A stretch of 64,000 bases of DNA. Source: Biomphalaria glabrata. Taxonomy: Eukaryota > Mollusca > Gastropoda > Planorbidae. A program made the position numbers and the translations under genes. Every line of letters begins with the position of its first letter. Within the stretch, counting starts at the first letter, position 1. Of the stretch, positions 41,701-52,300 are shown in pieces. The notes below the pieces were generated by a model. That model searched no databases. It was not told where the DNA came from and worked only from the letters and a program-made list of their open reading frames with translations. The DNA lies in the NCBI RefSeq assembly GCF_947242115.1, contig NC_074718.1, positions 45,548,699 to 45,612,698 of the forward strand, read 5' to 3'.

Positions 41701-44677
41701 TGAAAATTTCAAGTGCTTCAAATATAGTTAATGCTGTTGATGAGATTTGAGAAGTCATGAACAGAGACTGGAGCCAAGTTCTATCTATCTTGATAGATAA
41801 TTGTATTGATATGAGGGGTAAAAAAAGAGACATATTGATAACTAAACCAACACTTATTAGATGTTAGTGGGGACACCATTCACATGATCAATAATGCAGT
41901 GAAGAAATTTTTTTTACCAATCAAAACATTTTTTCAACTTTCAAAGTCTAGCCGTAGATGTTTATTGTCATGATGAGAAGCCACCCGAGGCAAGAAGCAT
42001 ATTTAGAAAACTACAATGTTTATTACGTGCTAGTGAAGGGATATCACTAATGTGTGTGATACCCAACAGATTTTTACAAATTAACGTGGTAGCAGAGAGA
42101 CTTTTGGATCTGTTTGACTCTTTGTTACTTTACTCTTTTGATTTTTTATCTCCGGCAGAAAGAAAGAGTGAGAAAATAACTTATGATATATTTTAAGAGT
42201 TTGAAATTGGTGACAATTTAGGAAAGCAAATTTAAGAAGTATTGGAGAGTCGTCGAAGACAATCTAAATCAGACAGCAACATTGAAAGAAAAATTAGAGT
42301 TTTTAATACTCTACTAGACAATCAGGACAAAACCGTTTTAATTGCTACCTTGTACAAAGGGATAAGAGAACAATTCCTTCCTTTTTGAAGAAACACCAGT
42401 GGAACAAACCACAGGTGCATAAATTGCGTAGCGATGTGTTCACACTAGTTATGGAATTTTGTGGAAATTTCATTAAGTCAGAATACATTCACATGTACAG
42501 CGTCAAGGACTTGGTGAGTCTTGAAATAACTAAAAAAGAAATCCAACTATCTGACAGTGACTTGGGAGTTGGCAAATATATCAGGCCAATTTTGTCAAAA
42601 TGTTTGAAGAACAAAGAAAAAAAAACTCCACACTGTAAATCTTTTTTTCCTTGCTCTAAGAGAAGGATATTTGGAAATTGCCAAGGCTTTGATGGAGTTA
42701 TCCCCGAGTTATCATACTTATCACCTGCTTTGTTTTTTAATGAACATTTGCAGTCATCTTTAAAAAGCTTAGCTGCACGTCTCCCAAATGTAGTTAATCC
42801 TTCAGAGCCTGATTGTTTGGATATGGAGCTAAAGTGGAATCAGCTAGATACAACTCTTGCTGAGCTAAACATAAATGAGGAGGACTCCAACCTTAGACTG
42901 GACACAGATTGGTGGTGTCATGTTTTTAATAGAAGAACTGATGGACATATGAAATATCCAACTTTGTCTAAACTTGTAAAAGCAGCAATGTCCATATTTA
43001 CAGACCCACTTGTTTAGGTCAGTTTTCATATTATGGATGACATTATAAGAGATGAAGGGACCAGACATAATTATTTCAATGATGAATCCATGGCCATTAT
43101 AAAGTCATCATTAGCTGCCCCTGCAGAAACAGCTGTCACCAAAGTTATCAATGAGCAAATGAAAAATGATTGTTTCATTTGCTTGTAACAGATATCAAAA
43201 ACATATTTCTTTTGATCCATTATCTTCTTCTAAAGTCCCCAGTGATAAAACCAGAAATCTATAGAATCAGAGATCTGAACTGGTTGCCTTTGACAAACAG
43301 CCAGCACAGATTGAGACAACTGTTATTTCCTCTGATAAAGAGGCACTAAAAATCAAGCAGCAAGCTCCTGTAACATCTTCTAAAGTCCTAAGTGATAAAA
43401 CCATAATTTCTAAACAGGTTGTCACTAACAAACAGCCAGCACAGATTCAGGCAACTGTTATTTCCTCTGATAAAGAGACACTAAAAATAAAGCTCCTATA
43501 ATTTCATTTCCAAAAGCTCTGAGTGATAAAACCATACTTTCTGAACAATTTGTCACTAAAAACAGCCAGCACAGATTGAGACAACTGTTAAAGAAGCTTT
43601 AAAAATAAATAAACAAGCTCCCATAATATCTTCAACTAAACCAGAATTCTGGATAGTCGAAGCAACAAGCTCCTATTATGACCTTTGTTTCTAAAAGGCT
43701 TTGTCTTAACCATTTTTCGACAGCCTAAAAAACAGGTGATAGGACACATGAAAACATGAAATTAAATGTAAAAATATTATTTCACTAACTGAACATTGGA
43801 TTTGGAGTCAATTGCACCTGTAGAGTTGCATGAACATCTTTTTTTTTTAACAAGTAGGAAAAGAAAAGGTAGGAAAGCATATATATATATACTTTTACGT
43901 TTTAAAAAATTGTTTTGGTTGCACCAATCCAATGCTGTAATAATGAACTCGACCAGTCATTATAATGATGTCATTGTTCACAATAACCTTTGCAGGTTTT
44001 TTTTAGATTGCCCCCCCCCCTTTTTTTTTGCAGGCAAAATGATGATCTGGTATTTGCATCCATGGATTAACAACTGCAAGTGATGTTATAAATGGCGCTA
44101 GGAATGCAGCTCTTTTCCAATATAAAGAGTCCATATAAATATCAAACTCTTCTCAAACTATAACCAGTTCTCTTATTTATCTGTAACATTTTTTTTATTT
44201 AATGTGGGCAAAGTTTGTTCTGCTGAAATACTTTGCCTATCCCGGACGAAGTTATGTACATTAAATAAAGTTTATAGAAAGCTTCAACAACATGCAGATC
44301 AATTTCAAAAAATGATAAATGGCAGAAAAGTCTGAAATAAAATAGTTTTCATGTGACTTCAATTACTACAACATTTATTAGACATCTATAACCCCCCCTC
44401 CCTCTTCCTTTCCCAAATCTATCTTTGCTTTAGCTTTTACTGTCATTTTTTTGCAAAATTGATAAGTTCCTCTTATAACTATAAAGATTTTGGTTTCATG
44501 TCTTGAGTTGTTGTTTTTTTTCAAACTTTTGTTGATTTACCTGCAAAAACAAATTTAATTGTTGAATGAACATACTATTCCCTTTTTTTTTTTGTAACAA
44601 ACCTTGTTAATCTTTTTTTTTTCATTGTTTTGATTCAGTCAGTTCAACAATTGACAACTACAGCACCACAGCCCTGA
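35675..44677 (+). CDS. COMMD8: COMM domain-containing protein 8, complete, 5 coding exons
   Basis: COMMD8 is a subunit of the COMMD/CCDC22/CCDC93 (Commander) assembly that sorts endosomal cargo and modulates NF-kB and cullin-RING ligases. The five exons join in phase 0 with GT-AG ends to 191 residues (human 183). The N-terminal helical part (residues 1-110) aligns with human COMMD8, for example DPGQFSSIWSLEKWW against YPVYQDYHTVWESEEWM. The C-terminal COMM domain starts near LADFDWKLKLTLASDKLASL (human LQDFDWQVKLALSSDKIAAL) and includes a predicted nuclear-export-like leucine pattern. The last exon adds SVQQLTTTAPQP. The gene is divergent with ATP10. Intron 4 (5 kb) carries SINE-3 and a dead hAT transposon with a LINE inside. 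Confidence 0.95.
37428..37606 (+). mobile_element. SINE-1 copy, COMMD8 intron 1
   Basis: GATGGCTGCCTGGTCGTGCG head, CGGGTTCAAACCCTGCCC box B, CGTCGTCCTGCGGGAGGTTT, and a CATGTCAAACATTTTACAAA end. It finishes about 100 bases before the exon 2 acceptor. Confidence 0.92.
37708..37863 (+). CDS. COMMD8: COMMD8 exon 2 (residues 24-75)
   Basis: LCHLIANSICRDGAIDPGQF onward, ending AVGKNWANDQ. Acceptor TGTTTCAG, donor CAG|GTTAGC, phase 0/0. Confidence 0.95.
38100..38300. repeat. ~20-27 bp tandem repeat, COMMD8 intron 2
   Basis: About eight units of TTGAGTTAAATTAATTTGTT with or without TACAGTA. Confidence 0.9.
38486..38638 (+). CDS. COMMD8: COMMD8 exon 3 (residues 76-126)
   Basis: ISNALGSLDDSYKKIICDVV to LADFDWKLK, the linker and start of the COMM domain. 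Acceptor TTCCAG, donor AAA|GTTAGT. Confidence 0.95.
39476..39634 (+). CDS. COMMD8: COMMD8 exon 4 (residues 127-179)
   Basis: Core COMM domain: LTLASDKLASLQEPLLQLSM and VELDQSELSKLISSLESCSK, the conserved strand-helix pattern. Acceptor TTCTAG, donor AAA|GTAAGT. Confidence 0.97.
39705..39979 (-). mobile_element. SINE-3 copy with intact target duplication, COMMD8 intron 4
   Basis: Minus-strand head GAGGCGCGGTGGCTGAGCGG with box B GGGTTCGAATCC, body and GACCTCAAGGTCTGAAAGGG end. A 14-bp direct repeat CTCAGTGAACCTAG flanks it at 39,691-39,704 and 39,980-39,993, marking a target-primed insertion. Confidence 0.95.
41267..41352 (-). mobile_element. 86-bp LINE 3' end (family L-C) nested in the hAT relic
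   Basis: Begins TTATTCTTCTTCTTCTAGCC on the plus strand, i.e. an (AAG)n-tailed 3' end in reverse. It is flanked by perfect 12-bp duplications AGCTTGGTAGAC at 41,255-41,266 and 41,353-41,364. The same sequence in plus orientation ends the LINE at 48,185. Confidence 0.9.
43195..43660 (+). repeat. ~115-120 bp imperfect tandem repeat at the end of the hAT relic
   Basis: Four decaying units built on TCTAAAGTCC.AGTGATAAAA, CAAACAGCCAGCACAGATT and ACTGTTATTTCCTCTGATAA. In one frame they read SDKT..SKQVVT.KQPAQI.TTVISSDKE, so the repeat may once have been translated. Confidence 0.85.
44639..44677 (+). CDS. COMMD8: COMMD8 exon 5 (residues 180-191 and stop)
   Basis: A 39-nt terminal coding piece, SVQQLTTTAPQP then TGA. 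The acceptor is TTTTGATTCAG after a T-rich tract. It matches the KVVLQLK end of human COMMD8 at K-x-V-x-Q-L. An alternative AG four bases downstream would give only FNN and a stop. Confidence 0.75.
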   Translation, partial: SVQQLTTTAPQP

Positions 44678-47484
44678 GTTGTGGAAGCCTGACTCCTACT
44701 AGCATGAACAGTGATGGACTGCAGGGCTAATACCTGAACATCAATAATTGGATTGGACCCAGTCACTGTAGAAAACAAAATTATTGCTGGTTGCTTTTGT
44801 AATTTGTGATATGGCTTTTGTATATCTGGAACAACTTTGTTGAAGTTGCGATGAAAGAAATTTGCTTGAGTAGAACATTTACTGACTGCTATTTGTATTG
44901 TAAGCTTTAGTAAGATGTTTGATTGATGAAAGCTACTCAAAATCTTTGGTAAATGTTTTTTATTGTTGTATTCTTTGTAAAAAGCAAGCCAAGGATGAAC
45001 AAAAAAAAATTCTTGCTGTGTAAACTGTTTCTTTAAACAGAATTTAGACTTGTGTATTCATCAGCTGCTATACCTTTTCCCATATATATCCCTTAACATA
45101 AGAAAAGCATTGTGGGTTGTTTTTTTTTTAGGTGTTATCAAATGTATGATTATTATCATCTTTTATTCACTTTGATGTCATCCACATTTTAAATGACATC
45201 ACTTGACCTCCTCAAACTACCAGCCCTTCATTCCTGAATCCAAATCAATAATGAGAAAGGTGGAGTATTATGGTAATATACATGTCATATTTCGGTTTTA
45301 TGTTAACAATTCTTTTCTAATGTGTCGAGAAACTTTCTTGCTGAGATAGATAACAATTGTAATATGTTGGATTGACTCATTAAAACCAGCCACTACACAT
45401 GAAAATTGTAAATGATTCAATTCTGGTCCTTTTATTTTTCTATTCTACATTAATGTTTATCAATGTAAGCATTTATATATCTACATAGTTCATAATTGCC
45501 TGAGGTGTGACTTCATTGATCAAAATTGAGTGAGGTATGACTTTTTCCCATGTGACTTCATTGTATATAAAATTGTAAATTATTATTTGTAAGATAACAC
45601 ATTCAGAAATCTTGTTCTATTAATGTTGTATGTCAATTTTTAGTTTTATGACAACATAGCTTCATTAGTCAGATAAGTTGTTTTTTTTCTACTGAAGCCT
45701 ACAGTTTCTTTGTATTTTAATAATTGTTGGATCAGTTGAGTTTGATTCAACTATCTGACTTGAATCATACCTATGTTATTTCTGGCAGAAGAGAAGTTAG
45801 GTCAATAGGAAATATTTTTAGCATGACAGTGAGGTAGTTCACTGTTTTTGTTGTTAGTATTTAAAATTTTTTCACAATCTTTAAATGACAAGTAAATCAG
45901 ATTAGCCTCTGACATTCCTAAGGTATCAATCAACGACAGCTAGATCTTTTTGTTTTTGTCTCTCTTCGAGTTATTAAGGTTCAAGGTTCTATGATTGTTG
46001 TGAACGGATTTCAGAAATATGCAAGTTTTTTTGTTTGTTTTTTTTAGCATCATGTCCTTACATTAATACACATTGAAAGAGTTTAAGACATTGTTCTATT
46101 TTAAGCCTTAGACATTTATTTTGTTCTACTTTAAGCCTTACTCATCGTTTTTTGTTTTTATTGTTATTGTATTTACCTGTAATAGATTTGAAGCAAAGAG
46201 ACACAGTTTAGAAGAAAAGCATTTATTACTGTGCAGTTTTATTAGAAGAAAAGCATTTATTACTTTGCAGTTTTATTGGGCAAGACAGTCCATATTATTA
46301 TTATTATAGTCGGATGTCGAGCCTCCTTCATAGGTAGTCAGGTTCAAGCATACTTAGCCTCTCGACCACACTTTCAACACTTGAACCAGTCTATAACATT
46401 AGTAGGCATAGGAAAGCAGTGAATAGAAAGTAACCGTGAAACAGAAGCCACAACCTCTTGACCATATTAACAAATTAAAAATACCCTAGTCCAGGTGTAA
46501 TGAAAGTCTATAAGAGGAATTTGAATGCTTTTTGTAAAGAGTGATCAGGTTATTCAAAAGTAACATTTTGGTGTAAACTTGTTTTTATGTTTCAAATATT
46601 TGTTTTTGTTAAGACACTTGCATACAATGAGAATGCTGGAATGAAGACATATAGAAATTAAACTACAATTCCAATTTTTTGGATCAATAAAATTTTCTCT
46701 CAAAAAACATTTTTAAACGTTTTCCTCCTCACCTTAATTTTAAGAAAGTATAAATGCATTTAGGTAAGCCACATAGTATTGAGCCTTATCTTTGGATATA
46801 AATATCTTTATAATATCCAGTTTTTAATGTGCAAGAAATTAAATAATTATCCTTGTGCTTCTAATATAACTCCGAATTGTTTTCAAGAGTTCATTCAGAG
46901 CGAGCTCTTCCAGTTTCGAGTTTGAAAATCCCATTTAAAGGATAGTTTAAATTGAAATCTTATAAATAGCATTACATTTTGCAATATACAATGAAGCACT
47001 GTACATTCATATTTTATGTTTGAATCTTTAACTCTTATCTTATATAATACAGACGTTACTTCAAAAAAGATGATGATCACATCCTAAATGTCATGCATAT
47101 TAACCAATGACCTAATTTCTGCCAAGTCACTGGCTAGCTCAGGCAACCCATTCCATGCTCTAATAGCGTTAGGGAAGAAGGAGCATATGGAACGAGGAAT
47201 GTGCCTTTATCTTTGTCTTTTAAAGGTTGTTATGACCTCTACATTTTCTTTTCATAGCAACTGACATCTAAAGCTATTAATATTATTAATAATTGAGCCC
47301 AACTTTGGGATCTATATTTTTTGTGTTTTTTGTTTCTTTTTGATGAAAAAAAAAATATATATATATAAAATATATACTAACAAACGTAATACAAATTGTG
47401 CATAACTTAAATTGTTTTAATGTCATTCAAACACCAAGTATTCTAAATGTATAATACAAAATTAGTCCGGAAAACACTTCATGC
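44678..47484. other. COMMD8 3' UTR and spacer to UQCRQ
   Basis: AT- and T-rich DNA with no further exon recognised. It includes a partial SINE-2 at about 46,310-46,375, an L-A LINE end at 47,036-47,215 and an AATAAA at 46,686. COMMD8 and UQCRQ converge here, so both 3' ends lie in this stretch. Confidence 0.6.
47036..47215 (-). mobile_element. LINE L-A 3'-end fragment
   Basis: Plus strand starts TTATCTTATATAATACAGAC and continues through the antisense of the SLVNMHD and AVRAWNGLPE coding end. A 20-base segment typical of other copies is missing around 47,160. Confidence 0.75.
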
Positions 47485-47579
47485 TTATTGATCATTGCAG
47501 AATTCCTTTGGATCTTTGCGCTGCAACCTTACATGTTCCTTCTGTGCCCAGTCATAGATTAAATAGGCAGCAATGAAGG
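47485..47579 (-). CDS. UQCRQ: UQCRQ coding exon 2 (residues 53-83 and stop)
   Basis: Acceptor TTTATTTCAG|CC, then FIAAYLIYDWAQKEHVRLQR and KDPKEFCNDQ, stop TAA. Confidence 0.96.
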
Positions 47580-50500
47580 CTGAAATAAAGAAACAGGGCT
47601 ATAGTTGAAAAAATTACAAATCTAAAATTTACCCATAACTGCGAAAGAAATAATAATGGTTTTATAAGGTTTGACCTGTATGTGTGAGGTCAATGTTAGT
47701 CAACAATCACAAAGAGGAGTGGCTCAACCAATGGGCATCAGGAAACACAGAAAGAGCCATGTACAAAGAAATGACCCATGCCAAACAAAATGGACAGTAT
47801 TAACTTCCTCCACTGCAAGATCAATCTACAATCTTCCAACTAAAAACAGGACAACCACCTGTTAAATTACAATCTTAACTCTTTCTCTCCTAACTGACGA
47901 TACCAGCGTTGCTTCCACCAGAATGTGGTAAATAATTACGGAGAGAAAGTGTTAACAAAATAAATTCCACACAACCCCCTTTTTAGACACTGAGCCCATC
48001 CTTATGAAACTGTAAACCATAATATCCTCTTTGAATGCCTCTCGCTAATCCACCATAGGCAGACCCTACTACGACTACAGCCCAACATAACCAACACACT
48101 GTACTGCTGTGCAGAGTCTACAAAAGAGCTCACAGCTTAGCAGAAAAAAGATGGCTAGAAGAAGAATATGGGTTGATAAACATTTTTTTTTTAACCAAAA
48201 CTAAAAAGTATTCTGCTCAGCATCAAAGGACAAACTACAAGATTACACAACTACATTACGTAACCTAGGACCTCATTTTGTTTCTAAATAAAAAATTTGA
48301 CCAGGGTTGGAGGCTCAATAAATGATTAGTAAAGTTAAGATTTGGTTTCAAAAGAAGTTTAACCGCTACAATAAAATCAAATAAAGGAATTGTCTGGTGG
48401 TATTTCTATCAAAAGATCTATTTTCTAAAGAAAAAAGATTCTTAACATTCTTTTTTTTAAATAAGGCATGGTATTGCAAATTAAATAATCTCTACTATTT
48501 TTTGCAATTCACAAAAATATATTTTAAAAAAAGTATCCATGAAACATAAAAAAGTATACCGGTATATATCTATATTATAAAGTAGAATATGTGGTGTATG
48601 TATGTATGTATGTATGTTACTTATAGACATCAAAACCGCTTGACCAATCTTGATAAAACTAGGCAGGAATGTTCCTTGGGTACCAACTTAGACCGTAGTG
48701 TATGTATTGTAGCCTTAAAACAAACTTAAGACCCTCAAAAAAAATAAAGTTGTCCGACTCTATTACAGCTATAGTATTTTATGGATCTAGGCCATGTCTA
48801 CAATGTTGACATGAGAAAAGATAGAAAGGATTTAGACCTAGATCTAATTTTAAGAAATACACTTTGCACAGATAGTTTTTTACTTTGACACATGAAAATA
48901 CAAAAGAAGATCCATTGATTTCATTATATAATAAAATTAACCTTCGATTTTGTGTTTCAAAAGCATTTTTTACATAAATTAGTTCCTTATATCTGTGACT
49001 ACAGATTTCCTGACGAACATTCTTTCATTAGACAATAGCCTACCGTAATGAATCACGTACTAAATATTAATTCGTTTAATTGTTTACTTTATAATCCCAT
49101 CCCTAGATCTAAAACTCTAATTCAACTCTAAGATGATAAAACTTCTCTTCGCACAGATAGTTTTATACTTTAATACATTAACATATTAATTAAAGTCCAT
49201 TCATTTCATATTTTGATCAAATAAACATTCAAATTCGGTTTTCTAAAGCTACATTCATTTACGAAAGCTGCGAAGCCGAGTTAAAGGCCTAGATCTATAT
49301 TCATTCATGAATCGCGTACTAAAAATTATTTCGTTTAATTGTTACTTTATAATCCCATCCCTAGATCTAAAACTCTAATTCAACACTAAGATGATAAAAC
49401 TTCTCTTCGCACAGATAGTTTTATACTTTAACACATAAACATATTAATTAAAGTCCATTCACTTTTTATTTTGATCAAATAAACATTCAAATTTGGTTTT
49501 CTAAAGCTACATTCGGTTACGAAAGCTGCGAAGCCAAGTTGAGATAGGCCTAGAGCCCTAGATCTATATTCATTCATGAATCGTGTACTAAATATTATTT
49601 CGTTTAATTGTTCACTTTATAATCCCATTCATTTAACAAAGCTATCGTTTTTTTTTTCGTTTTTAATAGATAAGAATGTATCGACTTGGGGGAAAACCCA
49701 TTTTCGCAAAACTAACTTTATTTTCGTAGCGAAAGAGAAATAACGTGAAAGGATCATTAGCTACGTTTAACATCCCAATCCACTAGATTATTCAAAAGCA
49801 TTTTTTACATAAATTAGTACTTGATATCTGTGACTACATTCTTTCATTAGACATTACTATTACCAAATGGTTACACATTAACACATCTCTCTACTGAGTC
49901 TATTCCTAGGCCTAGGTCTAAAACTCTTATTGAACTCTAAGATGATAAAATTTCTTTTCGCAAAGATAGTTTTATGCTTTAACACATAAACATACTAATT
50001 AACATTCAAATTTGTTTTTGTAAAGCATTTTTAATACATTCGTTCGCTGTTCGCTAAATAAAGCCGCGAAGCCGTGTTGAGATAGGCCTATATTCATTCA
50101 TGAAAAAAGGTCAAGCATGCGCAACTCAGAATGAACTCTATAAAAGCCAATTTTTAACTCTAAATTAGTGTAGATTTAGATCTATGTCTACCTAAAGATC
50201 TACTTTACACTGTAACAAATGAACATACAAAATTAAGTCTATTCGTCTCAAATTTTAATCAAATATATGTAGGATTACAAGCAAACGTTTTAATTTGAAC
50301 AAATGGATTTAAGCCTGTTAGCTATTCTGATTTGATAGCTTCATTCACACTATTTTTACATTGACACATTCGCTTTACTTATTACATTATTATTTCGTTT
50401 AATTGTTTACAAAACACTCTCAGTGACTATATCGAAAGTAATGCGCAAATAAAGACCCGCGGGTAACATATGTCTAGTATATATATATAAGAAGAGCTTG

Positions 50501-50880
50501 ATGATGTAGAACTACGTGTGCGTTTCCATTACAGTGTAAATTCAAACTGTACATATGAATGTATGTACGACTAACAGTGTGTAACATTATCTGTATATTC
50601 TTACCAACTCACTAAACAATCCAATAACTTTATCTGTATATTCTTACCAACTCACTAAACAATCTGTTGGAAAAGATATTATGACTCGTACAAATTAAAA
50701 GCTAGTTTAAAGACTTTACTCACGTGGGGCAACTCTAAAAACTTGACCTCTGAAACGCCTAAACATATTGGGGACTCCTTTAGAAATAGCCCCAGCAAAA
50801 GCTTTCTGTTCATATGGTGATAAACTGTATGTAATAATACCACGTATGTTGGTGGCCATGTTTCCCCAGTGCATACCCAT
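47485..50880 (-). CDS. UQCRQ: Cytochrome b-c1 complex subunit 8 (UQCRQ/QCR8), complete, 2 coding exons
   Basis: A small single-span inner-membrane subunit of respiratory complex III that contacts cytochrome b. The 83-residue product MGMHWGNMATNIRGIITYSL... has the family core YSLSPYEQKAFAGAISKGVP (human [20 protein letters not shown]), then NMFRRFRGQVFRVAPP, the membrane span FIAAYLIYDWAQKE and a short tail ending CNDQ. Human UQCRQ is 82 residues. One 3.1-kb intron in phase 1 holds a dead LINE with a MITE in it and a Helentron-like element. Confidence 0.97.
47690..48185 (+). mobile_element. Dead LINE C-terminus (family L-C, I/Jockey-like), UQCRQ intron
   Basis: Broken plus-strand frames contain an STIFQLKTGQPPV-like stretch (LINE consensus TTIFQLRTGH), ILFECPSLIHHRQTLL-like and NITNTLYCCAES-like blocks, and end in ATGGCTAGAAGAAGAATA. 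Such blocks follow the RNase H domain in I-clade and Jockey-type elements. A TTAA MITE has inserted at 47,875-47,955. Confidence 0.7.
47875..47955 (-). mobile_element. TTAA MITE, whole, nested in the LINE
   Basis: 81 bp from TTAA to TTAA, with inverted ends CTCTTTCTCTCC and GGAGAGAAAG(T/A)G. The interior is GCGTTGCTTCCACCAGAATG. TTAA on both sides suggests piggyBac-type mobilisation. The copy at 60,545 is the same length in the opposite orientation. Confidence 0.85.
48569..50478 (+). mobile_element. Helentron/Helitron-like non-autonomous element with internal tandem repeats, UQCRQ intron
   Basis: Begins TCTATATTATAAAGTAGAAT, then GTATGTATGTATG and CAAAACCGCTTGACCAATCT, a leader I associate with mollusc Helitron-2/Helentron elements. 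It ends with a short perfect palindrome ACCCGCGGGT at 50,455-50,464 and CTAGT at 50,474-50,478. The interior has tandem units of about 260-270 bp (GAATCGCGTACTAAATATTA word at 49,051, 49,310 and 49,579) as in DINE/HINE-type elements. No Rep/helicase frame is present. TA-rich DNA on both sides, no target duplication needed. Confidence 0.6.
49040..50110. repeat. ~265-bp internal tandem repeats of the Helentron-like element
   Basis: Three to four units containing CTCTTCGCACAGATAGTTTT, AACATATTAATTAAAGTCCA and CGAAAGCTGCGAAGCC. Later units are shortened and diverged. Confidence 0.85.
50724..50880 (-). CDS. UQCRQ: UQCRQ coding exon 1 (residues 1-52)
   Basis: ATG to GCCCCAC|GTGAGT. A long T-run and CAG at 50,902-50,916 (minus strand) form an acceptor 21 bases before the ATG, so the gene probably also has a non-coding first exon upstream. 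In-frame MGMHW could also start at the second Met. Confidence 0.95.
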
Positions 50881-50944
50881 TTTGGCTGTAGTTTTCTTCG
50901 ACTGAAAAAAAAAAAAATTTCTTCATTAGAACATCTTTTCTCCA

Positions 50945-51165
50945 CCAAACCAAAACAATTGAGTATTGAGATTCGTAACAAATGAATATTCACATTTGAT
51001 TAGAGTAAAACCTTTAATAAAACCATTAAATTTAGAAACCCTTCAGGATAGAAGACTTAAAAGTAAAGTAGCAATTATACATTAACAATGAAACATAACC
51101 TTCAAATACAAAACCTAATAAAATCAGAAAGACACAAATATAAAGGCAAGTAACAGCTTATTTGC
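50945..51165 (+). mobile_element. LINE reverse-transcriptase C-terminal fragment (family L-A), beside the UQCRQ start
   Basis: Plus frame reads RFVTNEYSHLIRVKPLIKPL then NLETLQDRRLKSKVAI and HNLQIQNLIKSERHKYKG, typical of CR1/L2/Jockey ORF2 after the polymerase domain, with an internal stop. It begins about 40 bases upstream of the UQCRQ UTR acceptor. The same RFITNEYSHLIRA segment recurs at 63,905-63,966. Confidence 0.75.
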
Positions 51166-51182
51166 AAATGGCTCAATATATT

Positions 51183-51183
51183 G

Positions 51184-51210
<27 letters not shown>
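51183..51210. repeat. (TA)n microsatellite
   Basis: A run of TA dinucleotides of about 28 bases. Confidence 0.9.
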
Positions 51211-51216
<6 letters not shown>

Positions 51217-51289
51217 TTATAGATCTAGACTAAACACAAGAGTGACCAGATCTACTTCAGTACTTGTTAAGCAAAGATGTGAATATGGT

Positions 51290-51465
51290 CAATAATTGCT
51301 ATCTGGTCATGTGGTGTGCACTCTGGACCATGGAATTTGTTCAATGGTCTCAGGTTTGAACCTTGCTACCATCCTGAAGGGGATTTGGGCTAGGATGTAG
51401 TCTAGATTCAAATCAATCTAGATCTAATTATCTTCAACCCTGAAGGAACATCTCAAAAACGAAGT
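51290..51465 (+). mobile_element. SINE-1 copy, diverged
   Basis: Follows the SINE-1 order: GCTATCTGGTCATGTGGTGT, GGTCTCAGGTTTGAACCTTG, GGGCTAGGATGTAGTC and TCAACCCTGAAGGAACATCT. An AGATCTAG insertion interrupts it near 51,420. Confidence 0.75.
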
Positions 51466-51782
51466 TGTAGATTTCTAACAAAAACTATCAAGAATCTAAT
51501 TTCTAAAGTAATTATTAAATACAAACTGGTTCCTGCATCAGTCAGGACTGTTTATTATTGGCAATAGCCAGTATACTAACATATAGAGAGATCTACATCT
51601 ACTAGGCCTAGATCTATAAGATTGTTATGCTAAGACACTATGATTCAGTATGAATCAAAAGATACCTAAGTCTAGATTGACTAATCTAGATCTAATGAGC
51701 AATGATAATCTAAAATCTAGACTAGGATCTAGATCTTAGGTCTAGATTATAATTTATTTATTCTAGATCTAATTCTAGAAAA

Positions 51783-51990
51783 GAAACGAAGCAGCGTCAG
51801 CCAAGAGAAAGAAAAAGAAAGCTGCCCTGTCAGCACAGATGCATATACATGCACGAACTGTGGCAAACTCTGCCCCCTCCAGAATTGGCTTGATCAGTCA
51901 CGCCAGATTCTGCCCCATCTAAAGATGTAACCAAAGCCAGTGACTCATCTGGGTGCATCCATTCGAGACAGAAGGAGCCATATAATTATA
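51783..51990 (+). mobile_element. LINE L-B 3'-end fragment
   Basis: A 5'-truncated copy of the end of the LINE at 54,087-54,915: the C-terminal finger region (AYTCTNCGKLC) and the 3' UTR words AAGCCAGTGACTCATCTGGG and AAGGAGCCATATAA, running into a (TA)n tract. Confidence 0.8.
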
Positions 51991-51992
51991 AA

Positions 51993-51994
51993 TG

Positions 51995-52074
<80 letters not shown>
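51993..52074. repeat. (TA)n microsatellite at a LINE 3' end
   Basis: About 80 bases of TA, directly after the L-B LINE end and possibly grown from its tail. Confidence 0.97.
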
Positions 52075-52077
<3 letters not shown>

Positions 52078-52204
52078 CTACTCAATTCTAGATAGAATCA
52101 TAGTCATCATAGAGATTAGTCTGATTAGAGATGATAGATTAGATAGATCTTGAATTTGAATGTAGATGAGTTTCAAAGTGAATGAATCAGGGTTCAGAGA
52201 ATTT

Positions 52205-52300
52205 AAGTCATTGGTTAATATGCATGACTAAATGCATGACGCGTAGGACGTAATCATCTTCTTTTTTGAAGTAACGTCTGTATTATATAAGATAAGATAA
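52205..52300 (+). mobile_element. LINE L-A 3' tail fragment
   Basis: AAGTCATTGGTTAATATGCA, the ACGCGTAGGACGTAATC block, TTTTGAAGTAACGTCTGTAT, then a TATATAAGATAAGATAA tail. Only about 95 bases were inserted. Confidence 0.8.

Larger units (their letters stand above)
40950..43700 (+). mobile_element. Decayed hAT-like DNA transposon, COMMD8 intron 4
   Basis: A run of interrupted plus-strand frames that read as one transposase-like protein: ASIDGLSYETCYIKITKSG, a FIAEHCLPFSLVPDLLT-like block (near 41,390), SSASNIVNAVDEI, a NAVKKFFLPIKTF-like block, and the longest open part at 42,385-43,017, which ends KYPTLSKLVKAAMSIFTDPL. That ending resembles the C-terminal YPxLxxLxKxxLSI(P) part of hAT transposases. 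Multiple stops and frameshifts make it non-functional. Terminal repeats were not identified. An 86-bp LINE end sits inside at 41,267. Confidence 0.65.
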
